Positions 22,898 to 32,951 of a stretch of 64,000 nucleotides of DNA are shown one piece after another. Numbering within the stretch: the stretch's first letter is position 1; every line of letters begins with the position of its first letter. The DNA is from Protonemura montana (Eukaryota > Arthropoda > Insecta > Plecoptera > Nemouridae), in NCBI GenBank assembly GCA_947568835.1, contig OX387604.1, forward strand, positions 21,233,076-21,297,075. Direction: 5' to 3'. The notes below the pieces were generated by a model that did not search any database, was not told the origin of the DNA, and saw nothing but the letters and a program-made list of their open reading frames with translations. Made by a program: the position numbers and the translations under genes.

Positions 22898-23631
22898 GGC
22901 TCGTTCTTATAACACCTATTCTTACAACACCTACGATACCTGCGACCCTTATTTTTCTCACAACACCTACAGACCTTCTCCGGGTCTCTCGCGGTCAAAA
23001 GTTTTCTCATAAGACCTATTCTTGTAACACCTACGAAGGGAGGTGGTCACGTGGAGCCGAACATTTCCGAACTCGCCAGCGGCTGACGGTAGAGGAGCCA
23101 TTCCGGTGTCGGTCGGTTGCCGGGCGTTTTAACACGTGAGTGGCTGCGGCGCGACCTTCCGGGCCTGATTCCGGGCGCCGACGCACTTCAAGGGGACGCT
23201 CTCGGCCGCGCACCCCATCTTGGCGCCGTCATCGCCGACGTCGTGCCTTACTCTTCGACTAGAGTCATGCTCACAAACCATAGTGGGGGCGTTGACGACG
23301 CTCTCGGCCGCGCACCCCGTCTTGGCGCCGTCATCGTCGACGTCGTGCCTTACTCTTCGACTAGAGTCATGCTCACAAACCATAGTGGGGGCGTTGACGA
23401 CGCTCTCGGCAACCGACCGACACCGGAATGGCTCCTCTACCGTCAGCCGCTGGCGAGTTCGGAAATATTCGGCTCCACGTGACCACCTCCCTTCGTAGGT
23501 GTTACAAGAATAGGTCTTATGAGAAAACTTTTGACCGCGAGAGACCCGGAGAAGGTCTGTAAGTGTTGTGAGAAAAATAAGGGTCGCAGGTATCGTAGGT
23601 GTTGTAAGAATAGGTGTTATAAGAACGAGCC
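22898..23631. mobile_element. Mutator-like non-autonomous element with 225-bp inverted ends
   Basis: The 734-bp element starts GGCTCGTTCTTATAACACC and ends with its complement. The inverted arms are 22898-23122 and 23407-23631, each 225 bp and almost identical. Long inverted ends with a 9-bp target duplication point to the Mutator/MULE group. The arms contain repeated CTTATAACACCTA-type words. The GC-rich middle has a 102-bp unit repeated twice (23195 and 23297, breaking off at 23399). There is no transposase. Open frames here are artefacts of the symmetric GC-rich sequence. Confidence 0.8.
23195..23409. repeat. 102-bp direct repeat inside the Mutator-like element
   Basis: Two almost identical 102-bp units beginning GACGCTCTCGGCCGCG, plus the first bases of a third, fill the loop between the inverted arms. 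Confidence 0.8.
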
Positions 23632-23640
23632 ACACTCCTA
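23632..23640. repeat. 9-bp target duplication, right copy
   Basis: ACACTCCTA matches 22889-22897 exactly. The integrase frame resumes after it. Confidence 0.85.
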
Positions 23641-24407
23641 GCACCGCTACAGGTAAAACCCCAGCAGAAATGTTTCTTAGAAGACAACCCAACATAAGGT
23701 TGTCTTTACTCATGCCTAAGTTCGGCCAAAACGACCACAAAAACCACATGAAACAGTTAACAGATAATCGCAATAAAACTAAAGAGTTTGTGGGGTACAG
23801 GGTCCTAGTAAGAAGCATACGAAACGAAGATATAATGTGGTGGCCTGGAATAGTGATCCAGAAACTTAGTTCGGTCACGTATTACGTACAAGTAAAGAAT
23901 CAAGTTAGGTTCGTACACGTGGACCACCTGAAGTTAAACTTTTCCACCGAGCCAGACAGAGAGCAAGTGGCATTACCATTACCCATAGAACTATGGACAA
24001 AAGAACCTGTAAATCTCGAGGTAGAACCCCCGACTCAATCCCTGCATCCACCAACGTTACCTGCACCTGAGCTAACAATCCGTAGGTCAGGGAGAACAAT
24101 TAAACGGCCTGAGAGGTTTACAGAGGATCGATGATTGTAATTTGCGTGTAGGTACCACGAGGTGTGGCTTAGTAATGTTAATGTAATCGATGATTGTAAT
24201 TTACGTGTAGGTACCACAAGGTGTGGCTTAGTAATGTTAATGAACATCGGGTAAACACTTAATGATTGAAATATTGTTCAGACCAAATTATTGGTTTGGT
24301 TATGTTATGTAATTTGCACTATTAGAAAAATAAGAAATCTGTGTGTATGTGTGGTTTTGGATTTAATTTGTCTTTCAATTACCTATGGAAATAAATAAGA
24401 AGGGAAA

Positions 24408-24556
24408 TGTTATGGTATGGCCATTATTACATGTAATAATGGCCTTTGTATGTCCTTGGTTACCTGTTATATAAGGGATGCGCTGTAAAGAATAAAGCAG
24501 TTGAAATCAGAGAGTCACGTTGTTAGTACTTGAGTCCTGCCTGTCCCAACATAACA
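24408..24556 (+). repeat. gypsy 3' LTR, 149 bp
   Basis: It begins TGTTATGG and ends CATAACA, giving the usual TG...CA with a 7-base inverted end. It follows the polypurine tract directly. Inside are a TATA-like TTATATAAGG at about 24468 and a polyadenylation signal AATAAA at 24491. A perfect 26-bp palindrome lies at 24419-24444 in U3. The partner 5' LTR is missing. Confidence 0.8.
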
Positions 24557-24690
24557 GAAGCCACAATAAACTTTGTAAATAATTTCCAGAACTGGAAACA
24601 TGTAGCGTTCAAAAGAATTGAAATATACGTAAATGCAGACGTCTATCCCCTCCCTCCCCCCCTCCCCCAGCCCATCGCACGATATCGTCA
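24557..24690 (+). repeat. outer inverted arm, left
   Basis: About 130 bases starting GAAGCCACAATAAAC directly after the LTR are the reverse complement of 30475-30598, with a few differences, including a C/G-rich stretch of CCCTCCC type. They frame the SINE and foldback complex as an older short foldback element with a loop of about 250 bp. Confidence 0.7.
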
Positions 24691-24926
24691 CCCCATCCCC
24701 ATGCATAAATTAGGACAATAGCCAAAGGTAATAATCACTTTGCGCTTACGAGACTACGATTTCGGCTATGGCCATTAGCATTGCTCTTATGGAACTAACA
24801 ATTCGTCCAAGTCAAATAGTAGACGAGCACGTTGCCTCGGCCGGGGAGTGCGTGCACGACCGCACTTTGACAAATCACCAGCAATTTAACATTGCTCTTA
24901 TGGGAGAATGGACTCCCGGGAAACAT
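24691..24926. other. loop of the outer foldback element
   Basis: No gene or known repeat is recognised. It contains two copies of an ACATTGCTCTTATGG-like word (near 24780 and 24890). Confidence 0.4.
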
Positions 24927-24935
24927 GGATTGAAA
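24927..24935. repeat. 9-bp target duplication of a 5S SINE, left copy
   Basis: GGATTGAAA directly precedes the 5S-like head and recurs at about 30456-30464 after the SINE tail. Confidence 0.65.
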
Positions 24936-25212
24936 CCGAACGGTTTGGCGTGTTGGAAACACCGGTTCTCGTTGGATCACCGAAGTTAAGCAACACTGCG
25001 CTGAGTCAGGTATTGGATGGGTGACCACCATACACATGACCAGTTCTGTTTGGGAGAGAGGTTGGAGGGATGAAAGTTAGTGCAGCAACTTCATTCGCCT
25101 TGCTTATTAACCTCTCGACAGCATGGATTTGTGGAGAATTCCTGCTGTTCGAGTTGTACCGTCCTTCGGAAGGGACGTTAAGCCGGTGGTCCCCTTGGTG
25201 CTCTTCGACGGG
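24936..25212 (+). repeat. 5S rRNA-derived SINE, 5' part
   Basis: The head (about 24936-25056) resembles a whole 5S rRNA: GTTGGAAACACCGGTTCTCGT, then GATCACCGAAGTTAAGC and TTGGATGGGTGACC. This is the arrangement of a SINE3-type element, in which the 5S internal promoter drives pol III transcription. The body contains CCTTCGGAAGGGACGTTAAG. The SINE is cut at GACGGGAGT by a foldback element and continues at 30277. Confidence 0.75.
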
Positions 25213-25213
25213 A

Positions 25214-25370
25214 GTGTTCCATCTGGCCGACAAAAAAACCACCCGACAATCCGACCGGCCGAAAATAAAACACCCCGAAAATAAATGTGCACGAAAAAAC
25301 AAGTGTCCGACAGAAAAAGTCGCCGAAAAAAAAAGCACCCGAAAAACAGACTGCCCGACAAAACTACTTA
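25214..25370 (+). repeat. degenerate 16-bp repeat at the left foldback end
   Basis: About nine units in which CCGAAAA or CCGACA recurs every 15-16 bases. The inverted copy is at 30115-30270. It gives lysine-rich open frames that are not considered genes. Confidence 0.65.
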
Positions 25371-25844
25371 AATCTTGGCCGTGGCTGTACCTAGACTTTG
25401 GTGGGAGAGGCCTCTGTAGTTTCGGTCGGTAGTGGGGGGTTATGCGCTGCGCTACTATGCTGAGAAAAAACATTCACCGGTATCTGAAAATGCGGGCATT
25501 TCAAAATGCACACGAGTATTTTCTTTCCTTGTTCCTCATGTCTAACGACGCACTTTGGGAGGGGCCTCGCGCTACTATGCTGAGAGAAAACATTAATATA
25601 CGCTATCAATTCTAATCGCATCCCAAAGTACAGGCCAACAGGTCACTGGTCAGCCACACCATGCTTGGCATGAAAATGCAGTTAGGGCTAGGAGAATGGA
25701 GCTGGGAGGCGACCGGCTTCGCATCAGCTTCAATCCAAATAAATATTCATAATTAGAGTAAAAAAAGTTATTGTATTCAATGAATAAGGAAAAGGGATTG
25801 TTACATCGACACCCAACTATCAGCTTCGTTCGAACATCGACCAC

Positions 25845-26548
25845 CGAACGGGTTGGCGTGTTGGAAACACCGGTTCTCGTCAGATCACCGAAGTTAAGCA
25901 ACACTGCGCTGAGTCAGGTATTGAATGGGTGACCATTATACACATGACCAGTTCTGTTCGGGAGAGAGGTTGGAGGGATGAAAGTTAAGCAACACTGCGC
26001 TGGGTCAGGTATTGGATGGGTGACCATTATACACATGATCAGTTCTGTTCGGGAGAGAGGTTGGAGGCATGAAAGTTAAGCAACACTGCGCTGGGTCAGG
26101 TATTGGATGGGTGACCATCATACACATGACCAGTTCTGTTCGGGGGAGAGGTTGGAGGGATGAAAGTTAAGCAACACTGCGCTGAGTCAGGTATTGAATG
26201 GGTGACCATCATACACATGACCAGTTCTGTTCGGGAGAGAGGTTAGAGGGATGAAAGTTAGTACACCAACTTCACTCGCCTTGCTTATCAACCTCTCGAC
26301 AGCATGGATTTGTGAAGGAATCCGGTTGTTCACGTTGTACCGTCCTTCGGAAGGGACGTTAAGCCGTTGGTCCCCTTGGTGCTCTTCGACAGGAGTAGGC
26401 TACGTGCCGGCACCGGGTTTCCCCTCCTCCCTTCTAGGCTAGGTTAGGTTCATCATCATCATCATCGTCATCCACTCATTCACCGACGCCATTAGACCAG
26501 TGCCGCAGGGCCAGTTGTCAAAACAGTGCGTCGTTAAACACCACAAAT
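25845..26548 (+). repeat. 5S SINE with expanded 91-bp array, left arm
   Basis: A complete 5S-like head at about 25850 is followed by three further 91-bp partial units. Next come the body (CCTTCGGAAGGGACGTTAAG), a GCTAGGTTAGGTTCATCATC stretch with a CAT microsatellite, and the tail ending GTCGTTAAACACCACAAAT. This is the best full-length example of the SINE in the window. Confidence 0.75.
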
Positions 26549-29027
26549 AATAACAGTACATCGACCTGCGAGGTAAGAATTTGTTCAATCGAGATAATCT
26601 TTAAAAAGTATTGGATTTTGTATGCATCAGCAGTCCTCGAATTGGTTTAAAAGTGTTCTCTGTGAAGCCTTGATTTAGACTAAAATCTTGATTGACTTTG
26701 GGAGTTCCTCATGATGTTCCTTATGTCTAACGACGCACTTTGTCAATACATTGCGCCAAAGGAACATATACTTACTACCAAAACTACCTTCATAAGACAG
26801 TGCCAGGGTAGATTCTCTTGTGCATACGACAAGGGTTAGTTAGCTATACTATGAAGGTAGTAATGGGGCGCTGTCGCGTCGAGCGTCGTAAGCAACCAAA
26901 TCAACAGTCTTGACATGCGGTTAGCCTATGCAATGGATTTGCAGGCGATAAATGCACTTCGATGATGTTATTATCGCACTTCGATGATCGACAACAGGCT
27001 CAACCTAACCTCTTTTACCACTCTCCTGATGGGTGACACTCACCTGACCCAGCGCGGTATTTTTTAACCGGGGATTACGAGGACCGGTGTTTCTAACACG
27101 CCAAATACCTACCCACGGGAAAATCTCAAATGGATATGCCAACGTTTTAACAAACTAGTTCTTACACGGTGACGCACTATATGTCACAAGCCCGAAAACA
27201 AATTTGCCTGTCATTAGCCAAAAACGTCCAATTCGGTTCAGACCTGGGATCCATCAACTCTGACATAAGGGACCTCGGGAAAAGCGGATTTTGGTACTAC
27301 CCAGAATGGTTGTTGTTAACAGCATTTCCAAGTGACTTGTTGAAGTCAAACTTTGAGATTATATAAAAAATACAGAATTTAGAATTGAACACTGTGATTT
27401 TTTTTATATTACAAAATAAAATTTCATCGAGCCACTTGGAAAAACACAGTAAGTCAAATCAAAGCTGCAAATAACCAAAAACACTCTTTTTTTAAGATAG
27501 ACTACAAGAATTTATTGAAAATGGCACACTCAAAATCAAGTATAATGAATCTGTGCACACTAATAATTCAAAGAAAGACTTGCTCTAATGTTATTAGTAA
27601 AGTAGTTACTTTATAATGAATGATGAATTAATATAATGAAATCAGTAGTTTTTTCGTGCCCACTGCTTCAAGTTTTCCGGTATGCAGCGATAGTTTGGCC
27701 GTGATAAAAGAAAGTCCCAATATTATTACCAATATTACCCAATATCATTACCCGCAGTGGTTAATTTCTAAAAAAAAAAAAAGGTGGGTAGACGCTTTAC
27801 GATCTTCTTTTGTGTGTGTGTGGGGGGGGGGGGGGGGGTAGCTCTTATTGTTTTTTATAAGTAAATAGTTGAATCATTGGTTGATAGTTGTGGTTTATTG
27901 TCGGCAAAAATACTTTGTGTAACGAGGGTGTCACTTACCCGAAGAGGACGTATACATATTAGGATGAAATCATTGGCCCTTATGGGTGAATTTTGCAAGA
28001 CAGTGTTTCTGTCATTGGCGATTCCTATCCTGAATTTACTATATCTCAGCAAAAGTGACCTCTTCTTACAGTACATTTATGACCATCCCTACCCAAACTT
28101 TGGACTACAATTCTTGGGACGGCACTCTCAGTTACTGTTTAAAGCTAGTTCAAATTACTACATCTCTCTGAGCCGCTAGCCTTTGAGTCGAGTGCCGAGC
28201 GCCGACAAAACAGTGAATGTATGATACATACGAGGTATTCTGAATGTTGTTATTACAAAAAGGCACTATGTGACCAGGAAAATGACAACAAGACTGAGGT
28301 AGTAACCAAAATTGCGATTCAAGGAACTGATATTGTAGTGACGGCGTCGATGTGCCCTTTGAGATGCCCTAAGCGACGCCGGGCGTTAATCAAGAACTGC
28401 GTGAGATTACGTTTGCTTACACGGATTTTTTTATGCCACTGATTCGCGCAATACGCAACTCAATTCACAGCAAATATCCATGTAGTTGTAATAATCCACC
28501 TTTCGCTATCCACTCAGAGTCCTCTAGAAGTCGATCACTCTCACGCCTGACTCCACATATGTGGAGTCCTCCTCCCTCCTCTCATCCTTGCCCCCCCCCC
28601 CCCCCCCACAACCTCCCACAACAAAGGAAGGGGTCTGATAAAAATTACCAGTTCTAATGTTTCTGTATCGCTGACATTTGTACGTTCACTTGCGAGTGCT
28701 GAACAAGATACTTAAAAAATGGTGATTACTAGAAATAAATAATTCTTGCGAATTAGTAATTAATCGGGATCACCGAAAGCGATCCAAGGTGAAAAGTGAC
28801 GAATATAGGCTTCCAGTCACGACTTACATTTGCCCAGGGGGTAGCTTCCTTTTATATAAACAGCTAATTGTATTCTATTCTGTCAGCAAATACCCAACAC
28901 GGTTGACAATTGCGACATCACAGGTGCATGGCCAAGCTCCACTTTGTATTTTTTTTCATAGAAGTTTGCAGAAAAGCTTAGTTTTGACTCAGTCTGAAAA
29001 GGCCCAGAAAAGGATTGATTGATTGAT
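26549..29027. other. single-copy spacer of the foldback element
   Basis: It holds a degraded 5S-SINE relative at about 26930-27110 in minus orientation, a G run at about 27820-27838, a C run at about 28586-28602, and a perfect 20-bp palindrome built on CCACATATGTGG near 28549-28568. Several open frames of 60-100 codons have no recognisable domain. Confidence 0.45.
26930..27110 (-). repeat. degraded 5S-SINE/transposon fragment
   Basis: The sequence shares GGATTTGCAGGCGA, CGACAACAGG and CTCTCCTGATGGGTG with the transposon body near 12705-12800. It ends in an inverted 5S-like head with GAGGACCGGTGTTTC. The middle of the 5S part is deleted. Confidence 0.55.
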
Positions 29028-29650
29028 TTGTGGTGTATAACGACGCACTGTTTTGACAACGTGCCATGCGGTACTGGTCTAATGGCGTCGGTGAATGAGT
29101 TGATGATGATGATGATGATGATGAACCTAACCTAGCCTAGAAGGGAGGAGGGGAAATCCGGTGTCGGCACGTAGCCTACTCCTGTCGAAGAGCACCAAGG
29201 GGACCACCGGCTTAATATTCCTTCCGAAGGACGGTACAACGCGAACAACAGGATTCCTCCACAAATCCATGCTGTCGAGAGGTTGATAAGCAAGGCGAGT
29301 GAAGTTGGTGTACTAACTTTCATCCCTCCAACCTCTCTCCCGAACAGAACTGGTCATGTGTATGATGGTCACCCATCCAATACCTGACACAGCGCAGTGT
29401 TGCTTAACTTTCATGCCTCCAACCTCTCTCCCGAACAGAACTGATCATGTGTATAATGGTCACCCATCCAATACCTGACCCAGCGCAGTGTTGCTTAACT
29501 TTCATCCCTCCAACCTCTCTCCCGAACAGAACTGGTCATGTGTATAATGGTCACCCATTCAATACCTGACTCAGCGCAGTGTTGCTTAACTTCGGTGATC
29601 TGACGAGAACCGGTGTTTCCAACACGCCAACCCGTTCGGTGGTCGATGTT
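29028..29650 (-). repeat. 5S SINE with 91-bp array, right arm
   Basis: This is the inverted counterpart of 25845-26548: tail with GTTGTATAACGACGC-like sequence, (GAT)n, body, three array units and a 5S-like head ending near 29640. One unit fewer than the left arm shows that arrays change length independently. Confidence 0.7.
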
Positions 29651-30114
29651 CGAACGAAGCTGATAGTTGGGTGTCGATGTAACAATCCCTTTTCCTTATT
29701 CATTGAATACAATAACTTTTTTTACTCTAATTATGAATATTTATTTGGATTGAAGCTGATGCGAAGCCGGTCGCCTCCCAGCTCCATTCTCCTAGCCCTA
29801 ACTGCATTTTCATGCCAAGCATGGTGTGGCTGACCAGTGACCTGTTGGCCTGTACTTTGGGATGCGATTAGAATTGATAGCGTATATTAATGTTTTCTCT
29901 CAGCATAGTAGCGCGAGGCCCCTCCCAAAGTGCGTCGTTAGACATGAGGAACAAGGAAAGAAAATACTCGTGTGCATTTTGAAATGCCCGCATTTTCAGA
30001 TACCGGTGAATGTTTTTTCTCAGCATAGTAGCGCAGAGTATAACCCCCCACTACCGACCGAAACTACAGAGGTCTCTCCCACCAAAGTCTAGGTACAGCC
30101 ACGGCCAAGATTTA

Positions 30115-30270
30115 AGTAGTTTTGTCGGGCAGTCTGTTTTTCGGGTGCTTTTTTTTTCGGCGACTTTTTCTGTCGGACACTTGTTTTTTCGTGCACATTT
30201 ATTTTCGGGGTGTTTTATTTTCGGCCGGTCGGATTTTCGGGTGGTTTTTTTGTCGGCCAGATGGAGCTGT
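30115..30270 (-). repeat. degenerate 16-bp repeat at the right foldback end
   Basis: Units of the TTTTTCGGGTGC / TTTTCTGTCGGAC type repeat about nine times. This is the reverse complement of 25214-25370 with few changes. Confidence 0.65.
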
Positions 30271-30276
30271 GCCCTC

Positions 30277-30454
30277 TTCGACAGGAGTACGCTACGTGCC
30301 GGCACCGGGCTTCCCGTCTTCCCTTCTAGGCTATGTTAGGTTCATCATCACCCTCATCGTCATCCACTCATCCACCGACGCCATTAGACCAGTGCCACAT
30401 GACCAGATGTCAAAACAGTGCGTCGTTAAACACCACAAATCAATCAATCAACAA
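30277..30454 (+). repeat. 5S rRNA-derived SINE, 3' part
   Basis: This continues the SINE broken at 25212. It runs from CTCTTCGACAGGAGTACG through the TAGGTTCATCATC stretch and the CCACTCATCCACCGACG segment to the tail GTCGTTAAACACCACAAAT with (CAAT)n, followed by the target duplication GGATTGAAA. Confidence 0.7.
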
Positions 30455-30474
30455 GGATTGAAATTTCAAAGTGC

Positions 30475-30598
30475 ATGGGCTGGGGGAGGGGGGGAGGGAG
30501 GGGATAGACGTCTGCATTTACGTATATTTTAATTATTTTGAACGCTACATGTTTCCAGTTCTGGCAATTATTTACAAAGTTTATTGTGGCTTCATTTC
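30475..30598 (-). repeat. outer inverted arm, right
   Basis: This is the reverse complement of 24557-24690 and ends TTTATTGTGGCTTC. The GCN1 intron sequence begins after it. Confidence 0.7.
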
Positions 30599-30743
30599 GT
30601 ACCTATTGGTACACTCAATCAATGAAGACGTCGTGTTTTTTTAAACGAATTGGTTCGTTTTTTGATGGTTTTGCATGCACTGAAATGCAGATGTTTTTCT
30701 GTGACAATAGCCCTACTCAGCGTTGCCTCTCGGTGTTTTCCAG

Positions 30744-30909
30744 GTGCCCGCGCTGACAGAAGGCCTGTCTGCCGCCTACTTGCTCCTCAAGATGGCCTCC
30801 AAGGATGTTGTCTCGGAGCAGACGTTAGTGCCACTCTGGGCCATCTTGCTCGATATGGACTAACAAGTTTTTATCGCAGCTAAGTTCCTCTCGCAGGCCT
30901 TGGACGATG
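30744..30909 (+). pseudogene. GCN1-like exon 1 of this copy, with a stop
   Basis: The exon encodes a segment of the N-terminal HEAT-repeat region of GCN1, the ribosome-bound activator of the eIF2-alpha kinase GCN2. The words TEGLSAAYLLLKMAS and QVFIAAKFLSQAL align with the vertebrate protein. The acceptor is GTTTTCCAG and the donor GTATGT. An in-frame TAA at 30861 stands where a Lys codon (AAA) is expected, immediately before QVF. The exon ends in phase 1, which fits the next exon. Confidence 0.8.
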
Positions 30910-31164
30910 GTATGTCTTGTTTTAATTTAAAACTCTTCTCTAAAATTGCATTATAAGATTAGGCTTTAAGTGGAAGGACACCTTTAAGAATTCAGACCAA
31001 TTTTTGTAGAAGTTTCCTGGCTGTGTCATTAAAGTTAGAAAGCTAGAAATCGGGTACGCTATATGCAGAGAGTACAGTTTTGTTTGAACTAATCTATTAT
31101 TTTGATTTTAAACCCACTTGCGAAAATGTTACCCCAAAAAATGCACACGACAAAGTTCAAATTG

Positions 31165-32450
31165 AAGCTACGTTTACAGCGACGCGAAGCGACAGTGTCG
31201 CTGGTCGCTTCGCTTCTCAAACACTACTTGCGAAGCGAACCCTTCCGTTTACAGCGTCGCGACCAAAGATGCTAATTTCTAGGCTGCCGCGACTTTGCAG
31301 TGTTTTGGAGCAACTGTTCTGTCAGATATTTACCATTGCAAAGATGGCGGACTTTCATCGGCGGGAGTGATTTGAATGGTACTATCAGTTATCACATGTA
31401 TATTTGGCAAAAACGCTGCTACGATATCGTGGTGCAACACCATCGCAAGCAGCGTGCTGCAATTCTTCTCACCTTGATGCAAAATCATAACAGACGCTGG
31501 CAGGTGCGACTAATTTTTCGGAAAAAGGTTGCAGCTATGTCCACTAATAAATAATAACCCTACCATAGAGTAGGTCCAGCTATTACTTTATTATGAGGTA
31601 CTCTACTGATTGTAGTATTAATCACCATTTTTATTATTATATTTTACATCACTGTTTACAGCTCCATATGTTAACTTATTCTATAAGGCCATACAATTAC
31701 TATGTAACTTGTCAGTAGCCAAATAAATAAACAATAAATATACAACTTGATAGCTAAAATGCTAATAATTAGCTGTAAATAATCACCAAAGTTTCTTGAA
31801 CTTTCACCGAATGCTGCCAGATAAGTTTGAGGAGTTGCTTGAAATTGTGGGATAATTTATTAAAAAGCATTCTGTACATCGGGACAATGTTATTTCTTCG
31901 GCTGAGCGGCTGTCAATTACACTGAGGTTGGTATTAGGATGAAATCTTATTTAAATTGCAAACGCTTGCAATGCGCGGGGTATCGGGGTTAGAGTCCCTG
32001 TTTGGGCATCAATTTTTGAGACGGTTTCAGTGTTGATAATAATAAAACACTGCGAGGTAGGTATTTTTCTGCGTGCTAGAAAACTGCTTAAATACAGGGA
32101 AACTGTATCAAACTTTCAATCGAATTTAAATCAATCAAACTCGGCGACAAACAAAGATTCTCCCTCAGATTCACACCTCTCGACATTGACATCTGACATC
32201 TGTCTTGTTTTGACAGTTGACAGAACAGATCAAACGGCCACTTTGACGTTTTTATTTTTACTCCATTGCGCAAGCGCTCAGACGGGTTGCAGTCGCGAAG
32301 GTTCAAAAAGATAAACATTTTTCAAGTCTGTCAAAGCGAAGCGACACGGTCGCTAAGCTTTATGACGTCACCGCGATCGGCCTTCTGATTGGCTGTAGCT
32401 TGTGCACTCGTCAGCGACACTGTCGCTTCGCGTCGCTGTAAACGCACCTT
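31165..32450. mobile_element. 1.3-kb inverted-repeat element in a GCN1 intron
   Basis: The ends share about 38 bp of inverted sequence beginning AAGSTRCGTTTACAGCGACG and containing the self-complementary core AGCGACAGTGTCGCT. Further GCGAAGCGAC words lie inside both ends. No convincing target duplication was seen. A 50-codon frame near 31400-31554 (with RRWQVRLIFRKK) could be a Harbinger N-terminal remnant, but this is weak. Confidence 0.6.
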
Positions 32451-32951
32451 AACCTAAACTTATTTTTGAAAAAGAAAAATTTTTTGAGCCTAGATTTTCA
32501 TTGTTATCAGAACCTTCTCTATTTCTAGCTTTGAACTTAAACAACATGGCCAGAAAACATCTGCAAAATTTGGTCTATTTCTAGATTTTCTCCGTAAAAA
32601 GCTAATTATTAAAGCACACAAAAAAAAAATATATGTATAACAACCATTCCTTGTGCTTTTGGAACAACCGTGTGCAAAGGAAAATACAAATTTGATAGGT
32701 CTACAGAATTTGTGATAGATTTCTATGAGATCAGTGATTTTTCCCCTTAATGCTGGGATAAAGAGTATAAACCTGGCTCAAATATCCTGAATCAAATGTT
32801 TTTAAAAATTCTCTTATTTAACTGGGCTGTAAAATCTCCTGAGGCTTTTTTCATATCTTCCTGCCCCTTCACGTAAATACGCTCCCACTGGGACGACTTT
32901 TGAGTAGTGACTTTTGGAGCCGATTCTTTACCTCAGAACTTTCTCCACCAG
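32451..32951. other. AT-rich intron sequence
   Basis: This is low-complexity intron DNA between the inverted-repeat element and the GCN1-like exon at 32952. Nothing further was recognised. Confidence 0.4.

Larger units (their letters stand above)
22222..24134 (+). pseudogene. gypsy integrase, split by a Mutator-like insertion
   Basis: The N part has the HHCC zinc-binding module (HENHPG followed by CSICQQSQ) and the catalytic core with the three acidic residues in HLDFAKKF, LIVTDNGPPF and SNGAAERAVQ. At codon NTP the frame is interrupted by a 734-bp element (22898-23631). The remainder, from the segment GKTPAEMFL, carries the C-terminal domain (VLVRSIRNEDIMWWPG, VRFVHVDHLKLNF) and ends in TGA at 24132-24134. 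Because the insertion made a 9-bp duplication, the host frame on both sides is otherwise intact. Confidence 0.87.
20573..24556 (+). mobile_element. Ty3/gypsy LTR retrotransposon, 5' truncated
   Basis: This element keeps part of pol and the 3' LTR but has no gag, protease or 5' LTR. Domain order is reverse transcriptase, RNase H, then integrase, which is the Ty3/gypsy order. A polypurine tract (AAGAAGGGAAA) directly precedes the LTR. Frames are broken by a small deletion with frameshift, one stop and a Mutator-like insertion. No env-like gene is seen. Downstream of pol a 59-bp unit starting ATCGATGATTG is duplicated in tandem (24127-24245). Confidence 0.88.
25213..30276. mobile_element. 5-kb foldback element with 1.3-kb inverted arms
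   Basis: The arms run roughly from 25213 to 26548 and from 29028 to 30276. Each starts TCCATCTGGCCGACAAAA and continues with about nine degenerate 16-bp units (TTTTTCGGGTGC type on one strand). About 470 bp of unique sequence and a complete 5S SINE with an expanded array follow. The spacer (26549-29027) is single copy. The element sits inside another 5S SINE, and CTCTTCGACRGGAGT of that SINE is present on both sides, so the target overlap is about 15-17 bp. No transposase was found. Confidence 0.65.

Noticed and set aside
23129..23878. A 249-codon minus-strand protein across the Mutator-like element
   Set aside because: It runs through both inverted arms and antisense to integrase, so it is a shadow of the repeat structure.
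25070..25473. Lysine-rich or phenylalanine-rich proteins encoded on either strand
   Set aside because: The frames are by-products of the degenerate 16-bp repeat, which is open on both strands, and show no domain.
27820..28602. G and C homopolymer runs as a paired structural signal
   Set aside because: The runs are simple and inside unremarkable AT-rich DNA. Similar runs occur elsewhere and homopolymer length is unreliable.
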